A stretch of 64,000 bases of DNA, from assembly GCF_010499245.1 (NCBI RefSeq), contig NZ_JAAGOW010000002.1, positions 496,001 to 560,000 on the forward strand, given 5' to 3'. The position numbers and the translations under genes were made by a program. The first letter of the stretch is position 1; each line of letters starts with the position of its first letter. Shown here in pieces: positions 33,405-42,544 of this stretch. The stretch is from Variovorax sp. WS11. Lineage in GTDB: Bacteria; Pseudomonadota; Gammaproteobacteria; Burkholderiales; Burkholderiaceae_C. The notes beneath the pieces were generated by a model. That model saw only the letters and a program-made list of their open reading frames with translations, was not told the DNA's origin and did not search any database.

Positions 33405-34457
33405 ATGGTCACGATCAAAGACATCGCCGCGCGCCTCGAGGTCTCCGCTTCCACCGTGGGGCGCGCCCTGGCCGACGATCCGCGCATCAGCACTGCCATG
33501 AAGCAGAAGGTTCAGGAAGTCGCGAACGACATGGGCTATGTCGTCAACCGGGCGGCGCGGATGATGCGCGGCGTCTCCAGCAACCTGGTGGGCCTGGTCG
33601 TCCCGGACATTCGCAACAGCTTCTACTCGACCATCGCGCACGCCTTGTCGAAATGCCTGGAGAGCGCAGACCTGCAGCTCACGCTGTCCGAGACCGATGA
33701 CGATCGCCTGGTCGAGCTGCGCCATATCCGCGAACTCACCAGCGTCAACGTGGCCGGCATCATCATCGTGCCGACCGCGCGACCGCATCCGGAGTCGGTG
33801 CGCCTGCTGAAGATGACGCCGTGCATCCAGTTGCTGCGCCGGCATGCCTCGCTGGGCGAGCATTGGTTCGGCATCGACGACACGCAGGCGCTCTTCCAGG
33901 CGACCCGGCACCTGGTCGAGCTCGGCCACCAGCGCATCGCCTACATCGGCGGCACCACCGACCTGCCCACCGGGGCCGCGCGCCTGCAAGGCTTTCACGG
34001 CGCCGTCGCCGGAAGCAAGGCGGCCGCGCATGTGCGCGAGGAACTCGGAGCCCCCGCGTCGACGGATTTCGGCCGCGACGCGATCCGGCGCCTTCTCGCG
34101 CTGCGCAGCCCGCCCACGGCGGTGGTGCTGGGCTCGGTCCAGAACACGCAGGGCGTGCTGGAAGAGCTGCATGCAAGCGGCGTCAGCGTGCCCGAAACGC
34201 TGTCCGTGGTCGGCTTCGGAGACGAACTGGGCTTCCGGTGGTGGGGCCCCGGTCTCACGACGATCAGCCTCCCCGTATCCGAACTGGCCACCGCCTGCGG
34301 GCTCTGGTTCATCCATCAGCTCAAGCAGAAGTCTGCCAACCCAGCGCCGTACAGCTCGGTCTCGCCGCCCACGCTCGTCGTGCGCGGCAGCACCCGCGCG
34401 GTGGAGGCGGTCAACGCTAGCCGCGCCCCGGCGCGCTCGCGCCAGCTCGCCGGCTGA
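33405..34457 (+). CDS. LacI-family transcriptional regulator
   Basis: 350 residues. The N-terminal HTH and hinge are textbook: VTIKDIAARLEVSASTVGRA, DDPRISTAMKQKVQEV, MGYVVNRAARMM. The ligand-binding domain follows (NLVGLVVPDIRNSFYSTIAH, HQRIAYIGG, SVVGFGDELGFRWW, LTTISLPVSELA). The start at 33405 is fixed by the HTH. It is divergent from the porin and followed 21 bases later by a 2-hydroxyacid dehydrogenase. Four matching operators suggest that it controls the porin, itself, the liv-type operon and the FAH hydrolase. The inducer is unknown. Confidence 0.92.
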   Translation: MVTIKDIAARLEVSASTVGRALADDPRISTAMKQKVQEVANDMGYVVNRAARMMRGVSSNLVGLVVPDIRNSFYSTIAHALSKCLESADLQLTLSETDDDRLVELRHIRELTSVNVAGIIIVPTARPHPESVRLLKMTPCIQLLRRHASLGEHWFGIDDTQALFQATRHLVELGHQRIAYIGGTTDLPTGAARLQGFHGAVAGSKAAAHVREELGAPASTDFGRDAIRRLLALRSPPTAVVLGSVQNTQGVLEELHASGVSVPETLSVVGFGDELGFRWWGPGLTTISLPVSELATACGLWFIHQLKQKSANPAPYSSVSPPTLVVRGSTRAVEAVNASRAPARSRQLAG

Positions 34458-34478
34458 GCATTCCATTTCATCCAGACC

Positions 34479-35444
34479 ATGAACCACACTGTCCTGCTCA
34501 CCGACTACGCCTGGCCCGACGACAGCATCGAGCGAAGCATCGTCGAAGCGGCCGGCATGCGCCTCGTGAGCGGCCCGGCGACGCCCTTGCCTTCGGATGC
34601 CATCGAAGCCCTGGCACGCGAGCACCAGCCTTCGGCCATCCTGACTTGCTGGGCGCCCGTGTCGGCCAACGCCATCGCCGCAGTGCCGGAGCTCCAGATC
34701 GTCGCAAGGCTCGGCGTAGGACTCGACAACATCGCGGTCGACGCGGCGACGCAGCGCGGCATCTGGGTGACCAACGTGCCGGACTATTGCGTGGAGGAAG
34801 TGTCCGACCATGCGGTCGGCTTCGCGCTCGCGTGGACCCGCGGGCTCCTTCGCTTCGACCGCGAGGTACGCGCCGGACGCTGGGACCCGGCGACGGCCAG
34901 GCTGCGCCGCCTTGCCGCGCTCAGCTGCGGGATCGTCGGTTTCGGGCGCATCGGCCGCGCGACGGCGCGCAAGCTGGGCGCTTTCGGCTGCCGGGTGCTG
35001 GCGCACGATCCTCATCCTGTCAACGACTGCGACGGCGTCGAGAGCGTCGATCTCGTCACCCTCCTCTCTCGCAGCGACATCGTGATCGTGCATGCGCCGC
35101 TGACGGAAACGACGCGGCACCTGATCAACCGAGAGCGGATCGCCCTCATGCCCCGCGGCGGTCTCCTGATCAATGTCAGTCGCGGCGCCGTCGTCGATAC
35201 GGACGCGGTCATCGAGGCGCTCGGCACTGGCCAGTTGTCCGCCGCGGCCCTAGACGTTCTCGAGTCCGAGCCCGACGTGCCTGCCCCGCTACGCACCCAT
35301 CCCGGCGCTATGCTCACGCCGCATGTCGCCTTCTCGTCGGACGCCTCGCTGATCGAGCTGCGCAGGCGTGCGACCGAGGAGGTCGTGAGGGTGCTGCGTG
35401 GAGAAGCGCCGCAGCAGCCGCGCAACGCCGGGCCGCGGCGATAG
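34479..35444 (+). CDS. D-2-hydroxyacid dehydrogenase family (NAD-binding)
   Basis: 321 residues. The NAD fold shows GIVGFGRIGRATARKLGAFG; catalytic residues are in LINVSRGAVVDTDAV (Arg), the Glu of DVLESEPD and the His of TPHVAFSSD. NVPDYCVEEVSDHAVGFALA is the usual dimer/hinge segment. It oxidises a D-2-hydroxy acid or reduces the keto acid; the actual substrate is unknown. It lies in an apparent operon with lacI and probably belongs to the same pathway. Confidence 0.9.
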   Translation: MNHTVLLTDYAWPDDSIERSIVEAAGMRLVSGPATPLPSDAIEALAREHQPSAILTCWAPVSANAIAAVPELQIVARLGVGLDNIAVDAATQRGIWVTNVPDYCVEEVSDHAVGFALAWTRGLLRFDREVRAGRWDPATARLRRLAALSCGIVGFGRIGRATARKLGAFGCRVLAHDPHPVNDCDGVESVDLVTLLSRSDIVIVHAPLTETTRHLINRERIALMPRGGLLINVSRGAVVDTDAVIEALGTGQLSAAALDVLESEPDVPAPLRTHPGAMLTPHVAFSSDASLIELRRRATEEVVRVLRGEAPQQPRNAGPRR

Positions 35445-35456
35445 CCTTCGGCCCTT

Positions 35457-35475
35457 GCGCCGCCGGGCGCGGCGC
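35457..35475. terminator. Stem-loop between convergent genes
   Basis: Perfect arms GCGCCGC/GCGGCGC around CGGGC lie between the dehydrogenase stop (35444) and the convergent kinase-fold gene stop (35487). It could serve both strands. There is no T-run. Confidence 0.45.
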
Positions 35476-35486
35476 ATCCCGGCAAC

Positions 35487-36491
35487 TCAGCGAGCCAAGG
35501 CCAGTCCCCACTCGCCCGCCACGAGCGAGAGAAGACTGACCGGACGAAGAACCAGCGGGAGAGCGAAGGCGCGCACCAACGCTCTTTGCGCCTCATCGCT
35601 CACGTACTCGACCGGCGACTTGCCGTCGATGCGGGCGAGCAGCAGCGCGGGCAGCAAGCGGGCGGCGCGCCCTTCCAGCTCCGCGCGCGGCTCCCAGCCG
35701 GCCCGGCCGAAGTAGGCATCGGCCAAGGCGGCGAAGGCCGCAAGCAGCGCCTCGCACTGGTCCGGCCGCACGAGGCACTTCAGCAGCAGGTGGTTCAGGC
35801 AGAAAGCCAGATCGAAGGCCGGATCCCCGTACCAGGCGCACTCCGCATCGAGCAGCACGGGCCCGCGCGGGCCGACGAGGATGTTCTTCGGGCTGACGTC
35901 GCCGTGCACGAGTGCGATGCGCAGCCCGGCCGTGCGCTCCGCCAGCGCTGTCAGCGGGGCAGAGAGCGCCGGGTGACGCTGCGCCGTCGCGAGGAGGTAG
36001 GGATCGAGGCGCAAGGCGCGAAAGTTGTCGGTGGTGTCGAATGCGGCAGCGAGCTCGGCCTTTCGCGCACTCGCCGCATGCAGTTCGCCGAGCACCTGTC
36101 CGACGGCGCGCGCCGTGCTCGTCGACACCTCGCCGGCCATCAACCGATCCTTCCAGACCGGATGATCTTCCGGCGAAAGAAAGGACATGGCGAAGAGGCC
36201 CGCCTCGGGATCATGGGCGAGCGGACGCGGCACGCTGTCGGGCGCGTGGCCTGCCGCGAACTGCATCCATGCCCACTCGTACGCGTTGCGCGACACCGGC
36301 GCCTGCCAATCCGCGGAGACCTTGAGCCTGGCGAGCGCGCGCTTGATGCACAGCGATCGGCCCGGGAGGTCGACGCGCCAGATGTCGGAGGACACCCCGC
36401 CCGCCAGCGCATGCCAGCGCGCCGGCTCCTGCGCGCTCGCGAGGCCCTGCGAGACCAGGAATGCGCCGAGCGCAGATTCCGGACCGTTCAC
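35487..36491 (-). CDS. Aminoglycoside-phosphotransferase-fold kinase
   Basis: 334 residues from a GTG at 36491 that overlaps the upstream dehydrogenase stop. APH-fold features are visible: GGVSSDIWRVDLPGRSLCIK (ATP-binding Lys), the catalytic loop LVHGDVSPKNILV and the metal-binding LLDAECAWYGDPAFDLAF. Relatives phosphorylate small molecules such as methylthioribose, choline or antibiotics. Here, last in a catabolic operon, a metabolite kinase is far more likely than resistance. Confidence 0.85.
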   Translation of the reverse strand: MNGPESALGAFLVSQGLASAQEPARWHALAGGVSSDIWRVDLPGRSLCIKRALARLKVSADWQAPVSRNAYEWAWMQFAAGHAPDSVPRPLAHDPEAGLFAMSFLSPEDHPVWKDRLMAGEVSTSTARAVGQVLGELHAASARKAELAAAFDTTDNFRALRLDPYLLATAQRHPALSAPLTALAERTAGLRIALVHGDVSPKNILVGPRGPVLLDAECAWYGDPAFDLAFCLNHLLLKCLVRPDQCEALLAAFAALADAYFGRAGWEPRAELEGRAARLLPALLLARIDGKSPVEYVSDEAQRALVRAFALPLVLRPVSLLSLVAGEWGLALAR

Positions 36492-37615
36492 GCCGCGTCC
36501 ACGACCTGGGGAAGCACGACGTAGTTGCTGAAGCCGCCATCGCGGTCCTTCAGCCCGGAGATCGCCTCGTTCACGCGCGAGAGCGGGAAGGTGCGATGCT
36601 CCAGGTACGACAGGTCGAGCGTGCCCGTGCGGACCATCTCGGCCATCTCCTGGCCTTGTGCCGTTGTGAACCAGTTCGATCCGATCAACTGGATCTGCTC
36701 GTCCATCAGCCACTTCACATCGATGGGCAGGTCTTCCGCGACGCCGCCCACATTGACCACCTTGCCGCCGCGGCGCACGCCCTTCATCGAGTCGAGCATG
36801 GTCGACGCGGGCGCCTTCGCGCCCAATGCGCTGATGGTGAAGTCGGCGCCCTCGCCGCCCGTGAGCGACTTGGCCCATTCGCCGGTGGACCCGTGGCCGA
36901 GCTTCATCACCTGGATGCGCTCGGGCGCCAGCGCCTTGATCCTGGCGAGCAGCCGCTCGTCGCGGCCGGTGCCGAGAATCTGCGACAGGCCCATGGCCAG
37001 CCCGAGCATCGTGGCCGCGACCCCGAGCGTGCCGGTGATGCCGTCGATCAGGGCGACCTGGCCCGGGCCCGCGCCCGCGTTCTTCAAGGCGCCGTAGGAG
37101 GTCCCCAGATAGCCGAAGCGCCCTGCCTGCTCGAAACTCAGGTTGTCGGGGATGTCGACGATCGCGTACTCCGGCGCCGTCATGTACTGGCTGAACCCGC
37201 CGTAGGGATACAGGTCGAAGATGCGCTGGCCGTCACGGCTCGTGCTGAAGTAGCCGTTCAGCGTGAAGTAGCGGCAATGGCTGCGCTGGCCGGCGCGGCA
37301 TGCCTTGCAGGAGCCGCAGGAGCGCAGCGGACTCACGTAGACGCGGTCCCCCGGCCTGGTGTTGATCACGGCCTCGCCGACCTCTTCGACGATGCCGACG
37401 GGGTCCAGCCCGAAGACGGCCGGAAAGCGGGGCAAGGGCTGGTGCGGGAACCAGCTCGGCCAGTTGTTGATGACGTTGGCCATGTTGGGGACGATGCCGC
37501 AGGCCATCACCTTCACCAGCACGTCCGTGGGACGGGGCTTGGGGATCGGGATCGTATCGAGCGACATCGGCGTGCCGAGCGCATGCAGCCTGGCTGCGAT
37601 CATGGTTCTGTTCAT
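36488..37615 (-). CDS. Zinc-type alcohol dehydrogenase family protein lacking catalytic-zinc ligands
   Basis: 375 residues. The structural-zinc loop is intact (C100, C103, C106, C114 in SCGSCKACRAGQRSHC) and a nucleotide-binding fold follows (GALKNAGAGPGQVALIDGIT). The catalytic-zinc sites are not standard: the usual GVCxxD reads GIVPNM and the GHE motif reads GLD (69-71). The protein may therefore use a zinc-independent mechanism or bind zinc differently. It falls in a distinct subgroup of medium-chain dehydrogenases. It sits 92 bases after the binding-protein gene and overlaps the kinase-fold gene, in the LacI-controlled operon. Confidence 0.82.
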   Translation of the reverse strand: MNRTMIAARLHALGTPMSLDTIPIPKPRPTDVLVKVMACGIVPNMANVINNWPSWFPHQPLPRFPAVFGLDPVGIVEEVGEAVINTRPGDRVYVSPLRSCGSCKACRAGQRSHCRYFTLNGYFSTSRDGQRIFDLYPYGGFSQYMTAPEYAIVDIPDNLSFEQAGRFGYLGTSYGALKNAGAGPGQVALIDGITGTLGVAATMLGLAMGLSQILGTGRDERLLARIKALAPERIQVMKLGHGSTGEWAKSLTGGEGADFTISALGAKAPASTMLDSMKGVRRGGKVVNVGGVAEDLPIDVKWLMDEQIQLIGSNWFTTAQGQEMAEMVRTGTLDLSYLEHRTFPLSRVNEAISGLKDRDGGFSNYVVLPQVVDAA

Positions 37616-37707
37616 GGGGACCTCTTTGCGTGAGCGGATCTTTCGCGCGCAGGCCGGCATCCGGCGAAGCCGGCTCGGCCTTGGCGCGAAAGCGTTCTGG
37701 GAAAACC

Positions 37708-38931
37708 TCAGGGTGCGGCGAACACCGCGCCCGAAGGGCGAAACTTGGGCGGCCAGACCGTGACCCATTTGCCGTTCTGGACTTGCTTGATCTTGGTGTC
37801 GGCGAGCCCGCTGTTGAACTTGCCGTCGAAGCGGCGCGTCCCCAGCACGGTGTCGACCGGATTGGCCCTGAGCCATGCGGCCATGGCCTTGTCGTCGAGG
37901 CGCCCGACGGCCTTTGCCGCAGCCTCCAGGATCTGCCAGGCTGCGTACTCCGCCGCGGCCTGGTAGTCGACGTGCGGCCAGGACAGCCCTGCCGCCTTCA
38001 CGCGCTCGTTGTACGAGGCGATGAACTCCGCGGCCCCCGCGTTCTGCGTGAAGGGCGCGTGGTCCTCGAACCAGGTGAGCGTGGTCAGCCCCCCCGCCTG
38101 CGGATTCGACACGGTGGGCCCCGGCGCCGGAAACAGGTGGAACTGGCGCTCGGGTTGGTAGTCGATGCGCTTCATCGCATCGAGCAGCTGGGCCGCTTCG
38201 AGGCCCACCGCGCCCGACCACAGCAGGTCCGGCCTGGCGTCCTTGATGCGCGCAGCGATGCCGCCGAAATCGCGCGTTCCGAACTCGTACTCGAGCGACA
38301 ACACCACCTTCAGCCCGCGCTGGGCCGCGACCACCTGTCCGCCCTTGGCGAGATCGAGGGCCGATGGGAACTTGCTGGTGACGAAGGCGATGGTCTTCGG
38401 CGGCGTCGGGGTGCTGGCGTAGGCATCGAGCAGCACCTCGGTATCGGCCTTTCGCGGCTCCGGCCCCAGGGGGAGCGCGGGAAACTGCAGCTCGTAGGGC
38501 GCCAGGCTCGGGTCGCCCAGGCTGCTCTGGACGAACAGCTTGCCGAAGCGCTGCGCCACCCCCATCGCCGCGATGATCGAGCTGGTGCCATAGGGCCCCA
38601 TCAGCAGATCGACTTTCTCCCGCGTGATCAGGCGTTCGTACAGGGTGCGCGCGTTGCCCGGCTGCGACTGGTCGTCGAGCAGCAGGAACTCCACCTTCCG
38701 GCCCAGCAATCCGCCCCGCTTGTTCAGCGAATCGACAAAGGCCTCGGCCGCGACCTTGTGGATGCCGCCCACCGGCGCGAGAGGCCCGGTGAGGGGCAGC
38801 GTGCCGCCGACGCGGATCGGCTCCGTGCTGCCGCCCGCCTGCCCGTGCGCAGGCAGTCCATGGGCCAGCATCAGCGTGCCGGCGGCGGCCAGGAGGGTTC
38901 GGCGTTGTCGTTGAAATCCAGCAATGCTCAT
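37708..38931 (-). CDS. Branched-chain-type ABC transporter substrate-binding protein (LivJ-like)
   Basis: 407 residues. The signal region is RRTLLAAAGTLMLAHGLPAH, followed by PIRVGGTLPLTGPLAPVGGI, the periplasmic-binding type 1 start. LLLDDQSQPGNARTLYERLI and GPYGTSSIIAAMGVAQ are further family marks. It is the receptor for the LivHMGF-type importer encoded at the start of the same operon. Such systems in Burkholderiales often carry aromatic or amide compounds rather than amino acids. The ligand is unknown. Confidence 0.9.
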   Translation of the reverse strand: MSIAGFQRQRRTLLAAAGTLMLAHGLPAHGQAGGSTEPIRVGGTLPLTGPLAPVGGIHKVAAEAFVDSLNKRGGLLGRKVEFLLLDDQSQPGNARTLYERLITREKVDLLMGPYGTSSIIAAMGVAQRFGKLFVQSSLGDPSLAPYELQFPALPLGPEPRKADTEVLLDAYASTPTPPKTIAFVTSKFPSALDLAKGGQVVAAQRGLKVVLSLEYEFGTRDFGGIAARIKDARPDLLWSGAVGLEAAQLLDAMKRIDYQPERQFHLFPAPGPTVSNPQAGGLTTLTWFEDHAPFTQNAGAAEFIASYNERVKAAGLSWPHVDYQAAAEYAAWQILEAAAKAVGRLDDKAMAAWLRANPVDTVLGTRRFDGKFNSGLADTKIKQVQNGKWVTVWPPKFRPSGAVFAAP

Positions 38932-38995
38932 CGTGTGTCTCCTCGAGTTTTCAGATGACCGGCTCAGGCGATGCCGGCCGTGCGTGCGGCGGCGT

Positions 38996-39526
38996 TCACC
39001 GGTATCCGTCCTCGAGCTCGATGCCGAGCGCGCCCATGATGCGAACGCCGGAGTTGTACCAACCGATGGTGAGGACGAGTTCCACCTGCTCGCGCTCGGA
39101 CAGGAACTCGGCAACCTTGCGCCACGTGGGTTCGCTCACATCGACCTTCAGGGTGGACTCGCGCGCCAGCGCCATGACGGCGCGTTCTTCTTCGTCGAAG
39201 AGCGGCGAGCTTTCGAACTCAGGCACGGCCCGCAGCTGTTCTGCGCTGATGCCGGCCTTCAGCCCATGGGACTGGTGATGCGCGATCTCGTAGGCCGACG
39301 CGGTGCAGTGCCCGACGGTGAGGATCGCCAGTTCGCGCAGCTTCGGGCTCAGCTTGGAGCCGCGCAGCGTATTGGCATAAGAGATGAACCCGTCCAGCAC
39401 CTGCGGCGCATGCGCCAGCGCGCGGAAGATGTTGGCGGTGGGCACCTTGCGCTCGCGTTCCAGCCTGTCGAAGAGGGCCGGGTCGGCCTGGGCGTCCGAA
39501 CGTTGGAGATACTTGACTCGTGCCAT
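38996..39526 (-). CDS. Carboxymuconolactone decarboxylase family protein
   Basis: 176 residues. The core (LSPKLRELAILTVGHCTASA, YEIAHHQSHG, LKAGISAEQLRAV) matches the CMD/AhpD-like helical fold. There is one Cys (HCTASAYEIAHH) rather than the CxxC of AhpD, so a peroxidase role is less likely. Related proteins act on lactones or unknown ring-derived intermediates. It lies between the binding-protein and dioxygenase genes of the operon. Confidence 0.85.
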   Translation of the reverse strand: MARVKYLQRSDAQADPALFDRLERERKVPTANIFRALAHAPQVLDGFISYANTLRGSKLSPKLRELAILTVGHCTASAYEIAHHQSHGLKAGISAEQLRAVPEFESSPLFDEEERAVMALARESTLKVDVSEPTWRKVAEFLSEREQVELVLTIGWYNSGVRIMGALGIELEDGYR

Positions 39527-39546
39527 GGCAATGACCTTCCTCGTGC

Positions 39547-40551
39547 TTACTTCTGGGAGGAGAGCTTCAGCGCGTAGCTCTCCAGCGTTTCGGGATTGGG
39601 TTTCTCGGCCGGTTCGATGAGGGAGGTGCCGTCGAAGCGGGTCGCCTCGAAGTACCAGCGGGCCGGTGCGGGAATCCCCCAGCGCACGTTGGTGCTCAGC
39701 GAAGCCGCCTCCCACCGCACCGGCTCGATCTCGATGTCGATGGTCTGGTAGTGGCTGTTGAACAGCTCCACGCGGTGGCCATCCGGATCGCGCAGATAGA
39801 CGAACAGCATGCCGCCCGGCCCATGGCGCCCCGGTCCCCGCTCCACCGAAGTGGCGTAGCCGTAGTTGCCCGCCAGGTCACAGGCGGTGAAGATGTTGTG
39901 CGATTCCGAAACCGTGTAGGCGAAGTGGTGCAAGCGAGGCCCTTCGCCATTCACGATCGCCAGGTCGAGGCAGGTTCCCTTGCGGTACATGAAGGCGCCC
40001 AGCAGCTTGTCGCCATGGGCGATGTACTCGGAGTTTCTAAAGCCAAGCCGGCTGTAGAACTCGCAAAGCGCATAGGTGTCGGGCGCCAGCAGCTGATAGT
40101 GATCGAGGCGCTGCGCATGCGCTCCCGTGAAGCTCTCGCACTTCAGATACATCCGCGGCAGCGTCTTCATCTGGGCGCAGAGTTCGATCTTGGTGCCGAT
40201 CGGATCGTCGACATGGAGCGTGCGTCCTTGGTGCGGGACGTCGACCCATTCGGCGGCGAGGCCCTCGGCCCTGAAGAACTCATACGCACTGTCGAGGTCT
40301 TCCTCGAAGAAGACGCGAAAGCCGATCCGCTTGCAGGTCTGCTCGGTGCGACACTGCACCAGCACCAGGCTGTGATGGCAGGCTTCTGCGAGGCCTCGCA
40401 GGTAGCACACGCCGTCGCTCTCTTCGGAGACCACGAGCCCGACGATGTCGACGTAGAAGTCCCGGCTCTTCGCGAGGTCCGAGACATGGAGGACGACGTG
40501 GCTGGCACGCGTGATGTTGAAAGGCGGACGAAGATTGACGGCGGGCAGCAT
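39547..40551 (-). CDS. Extradiol ring-cleavage dioxygenase, VOC superfamily (catechol 2,3-dioxygenase/HpaD-like)
   Basis: 334 residues with two VOC modules. The iron ligands of type I extradiol enzymes are visible in the second module: H151 (RLDHYQLL), H208/H209 (RLHHFAYTV) and E262 (DGHRVELFN). The N-terminal module starts ITRASHVVLHVSDLAKSRDF. It probably opens a catecholic ring. This is the only ring-cleavage enzyme seen in the window. With the FAH-family hydrolase under the same operator, it suggests a homoprotocatechuate-like path. Confidence 0.85.
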   Translation of the reverse strand: MLPAVNLRPPFNITRASHVVLHVSDLAKSRDFYVDIVGLVVSEESDGVCYLRGLAEACHHSLVLVQCRTEQTCKRIGFRVFFEEDLDSAYEFFRAEGLAAEWVDVPHQGRTLHVDDPIGTKIELCAQMKTLPRMYLKCESFTGAHAQRLDHYQLLAPDTYALCEFYSRLGFRNSEYIAHGDKLLGAFMYRKGTCLDLAIVNGEGPRLHHFAYTVSESHNIFTACDLAGNYGYATSVERGPGRHGPGGMLFVYLRDPDGHRVELFNSHYQTIDIEIEPVRWEAASLSTNVRWGIPAPARWYFEATRFDGTSLIEPAEKPNPETLESYALKLSSQK

Positions 40552-40599
40552 GAGGGACCTCGCGGGTGGGTTGTTGAAGCTGGAGATGGCCGGCAGGGC

Positions 40600-41187
40600 T
40601 CAGCCCTGGGCCGGTCGTGTTGCCGACGTTGGCGCCGCGCGGAGCAGGCCGATCTCGGCGATCAGGTCATGGATGGCCTCGAGCGCGAAGCCCAGGCTCG
40701 CGGCATCTGACAGCCGCCCGTTCTCGATCTTTCCGTTGACGCCGGCGATGACGACCTGCGGCCTGGTGATGACGCGCGACAAGGTGCCGCCCAGCGTCTC
40801 GCGCAGTTGCGCATGCGCGCGCACGCCGCCGGTGAAGGCCGGCGAGCTGGTCATCACCAGGACCGGCTTCCCCTTCAGTGGCGATGCGAATGCCGGCCGC
40901 GATGCCCAGTCGATGGCGTTCTTCAGCACGCCCGGCATGCCGAAGTTGTACTCCGGGGAGCACATCACCACGCCATCGCTCGCATCGACCGCCGCCTTGA
41001 ACTCACGCACGGCATCGGGCAGGCCGGGCCCGTCGAGGTCCTGGTTGTAGAGGGGAATGCCGTCGAGCGGCAGCAACGTCATCTCCACGCCCGCAGGCAG
41101 CGACGCCTGGAGCGTGCGGAGGATGGCGGTGTTGCTGGAAGCTTGTCGCAGGCTTCCCGAAATGCCTGCGAGCCGGATCGTGTTCAT
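40600..41187 (-). CDS. NADPH-dependent FMN reductase
   Basis: 195 residues. Flavodoxin-like features: ISGSLRQASSNTAILRTL (FMN phosphate loop), CSPEYNFGMPGVLKNAIDWA and VMTSSPAFTGGVRAH. It supplies reduced flavin or reduces quinones. In the operon it lies between the enolase-like and dioxygenase genes. It could serve a flavin-dependent monooxygenase, but none was seen nearby. Confidence 0.9.
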   Translation of the reverse strand: MNTIRLAGISGSLRQASSNTAILRTLQASLPAGVEMTLLPLDGIPLYNQDLDGPGLPDAVREFKAAVDASDGVVMCSPEYNFGMPGVLKNAIDWASRPAFASPLKGKPVLVMTSSPAFTGGVRAHAQLRETLGGTLSRVITRPQVVIAGVNGKIENGRLSDAASLGFALEAIHDLIAEIGLLRAAPTSATRPAQG

Positions 41188-41251
41188 TGCGAATGACTGC
41201 CTTGTGGTGTGGCTTGCGCCGTGTGGATGAAGAGAGGGGTGGAAGCGGCGT

Positions 41252-42544
41252 TCATCGCCCGCGATGCTTGAACGGCAACGCTGACCATCCGCTGAATACG
41301 GCGTCGCGGCCCAGCGACTCTTCGATGCGCAGGACCTCGTTCCACTTCGCCATCCGCTCCGAGCGGGAGAAGGAACCCACCTTGAGCTGGCCGGCGTCCC
41401 AGCCGACCGAGAGATGCGCGATGGTCACGTCCTCGGTTTCGCCCGAGCGCGCCGAGACGATGGTTCCGAAGCCCGCCTGCCTGCCGGCCGCCAGCGCCGC
41501 ATGGGTCTCGGTGATCGTGCCGGCCTGGTTGGGCTTGATCAGCACCGCGTTCGTGTATCCCTCTGCGGCGGAGCTTGCAACGCGAGCCGCGTTCGTCACG
41601 AGCAAGTCATCGCCGATGATTTGGCAACGGCCGCCATGGGCTGCGGTGAACCGGCGGAAGCCGTCCTGGTCATCCTCGGCGAGCGGGTCCTCGATCGACA
41701 GGATCGGGTAGGCGTCGAGCCAGCCGCCGAGCATCGCGATCATTTCGCCGGTGTCGAGGCTGCGGCCGTCCAGCGCAAGCACATAGCGCCCGTCGCGTCC
41801 GAACTCGGAGGCGGCGATGTCGAGGGAAATGCCGACCTGCTCGCCCGCGCGCAGGCCCGCATCGGCGATGGCCCGCATCAGCATGTCCAGCGCCTGCTCG
41901 TTGCTGTCGAAGGCCGGCCAGTAGCCGCCCTCGTCGGCGACCCCTTGGAGCTTGCCCGCCTTCTTCATGAGGGCGCCGGCGGCGAGGTAGATCTCGGCGG
42001 TCCATTCGAGCGCCTCGCTGAAGCTGCCGGCCGCGGGACACATCACCATGAAGTCCTGCACATCGACGCGCCGCGCCGCATGGGCGCCACCGCCGAAGAT
42101 CTGTACTTCGGGCAGCGGCATGCGCACCGGCCGCCCGTCGGCGAGGTAGCGCCACAGGGGCTCCCCCGCCGACGCCGCGGCAGCCTGCAGCACCGCCATC
42201 GATGTGGCCACGATCGCGTTGCCGCCCAGCCGGCTCCTGTTCGCGGTTCCGTCGAGAGCGACCAGGCGCGTGTCGATTCCCGCCTGATCGCGTGCGTCGA
42301 GGCCTTCGAGGGAAGACGCGATCTCTCGGATCGACGAAAGTGCCTTGGTCACATCCAGGCCGCCGAAGCGCGTCCCGCCGTCGCGTAACTCGAGCGCCTC
42401 GCCGCTGCCGGTGGACGCGCCGGCGGGCGCGATGGCGCGAGCCGTGACGCCGCAGGCCAGCGCGACATCCGCCTCCACCGTCGGGCGTCCGCGCGAATCC
42501 CACACACGGCGGCCTTGCAGCCGCGTGATCCTCGTATCAGTCAT
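41252..42544 (-). CDS. Enolase paralogue, probably not glycolytic
   Basis: 430 residues, clearly enolase fold: RRVWDSRGRPTVEADVALA, metal ligands D242, E285 and D312 (LDIAASEF, SIEDPLAEDD, GDDLLVTN), E205 in VADEGGYWP, K337 (LIKPNQAGTITET) and K388. One conserved substrate residue differs: the SHRSGETED motif reads SARSGETED (A365 for His). The N-terminal GREVLDSRGNP is also altered. Its place in a LacI-type catabolic operon, next to a cupin and a dioxygenase, suggests it dehydrates a pathway intermediate instead of 2-phosphoglycerate. Confidence 0.85.
   Translation of the reverse strand: MTDTRITRLQGRRVWDSRGRPTVEADVALACGVTARAIAPAGASTGSGEALELRDGGTRFGGLDVTKALSSIREIASSLEGLDARDQAGIDTRLVALDGTANRSRLGGNAIVATSMAVLQAAAASAGEPLWRYLADGRPVRMPLPEVQIFGGGAHAARRVDVQDFMVMCPAAGSFSEALEWTAEIYLAAGALMKKAGKLQGVADEGGYWPAFDSNEQALDMLMRAIADAGLRAGEQVGISLDIAASEFGRDGRYVLALDGRSLDTGEMIAMLGGWLDAYPILSIEDPLAEDDQDGFRRFTAAHGGRCQIIGDDLLVTNAARVASSAAEGYTNAVLIKPNQAGTITETHAALAAGRQAGFGTIVSARSGETEDVTIAHLSVGWDAGQLKVGSFSRSERMAKWNEVLRIEESLGRDAVFSGWSALPFKHRGR

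Noticed and set aside
35487..36491. Antibiotic resistance phosphotransferase
   Set aside because: The APH fold is real, but the gene is embedded at the end of a catabolic operon and no resistance context is seen.
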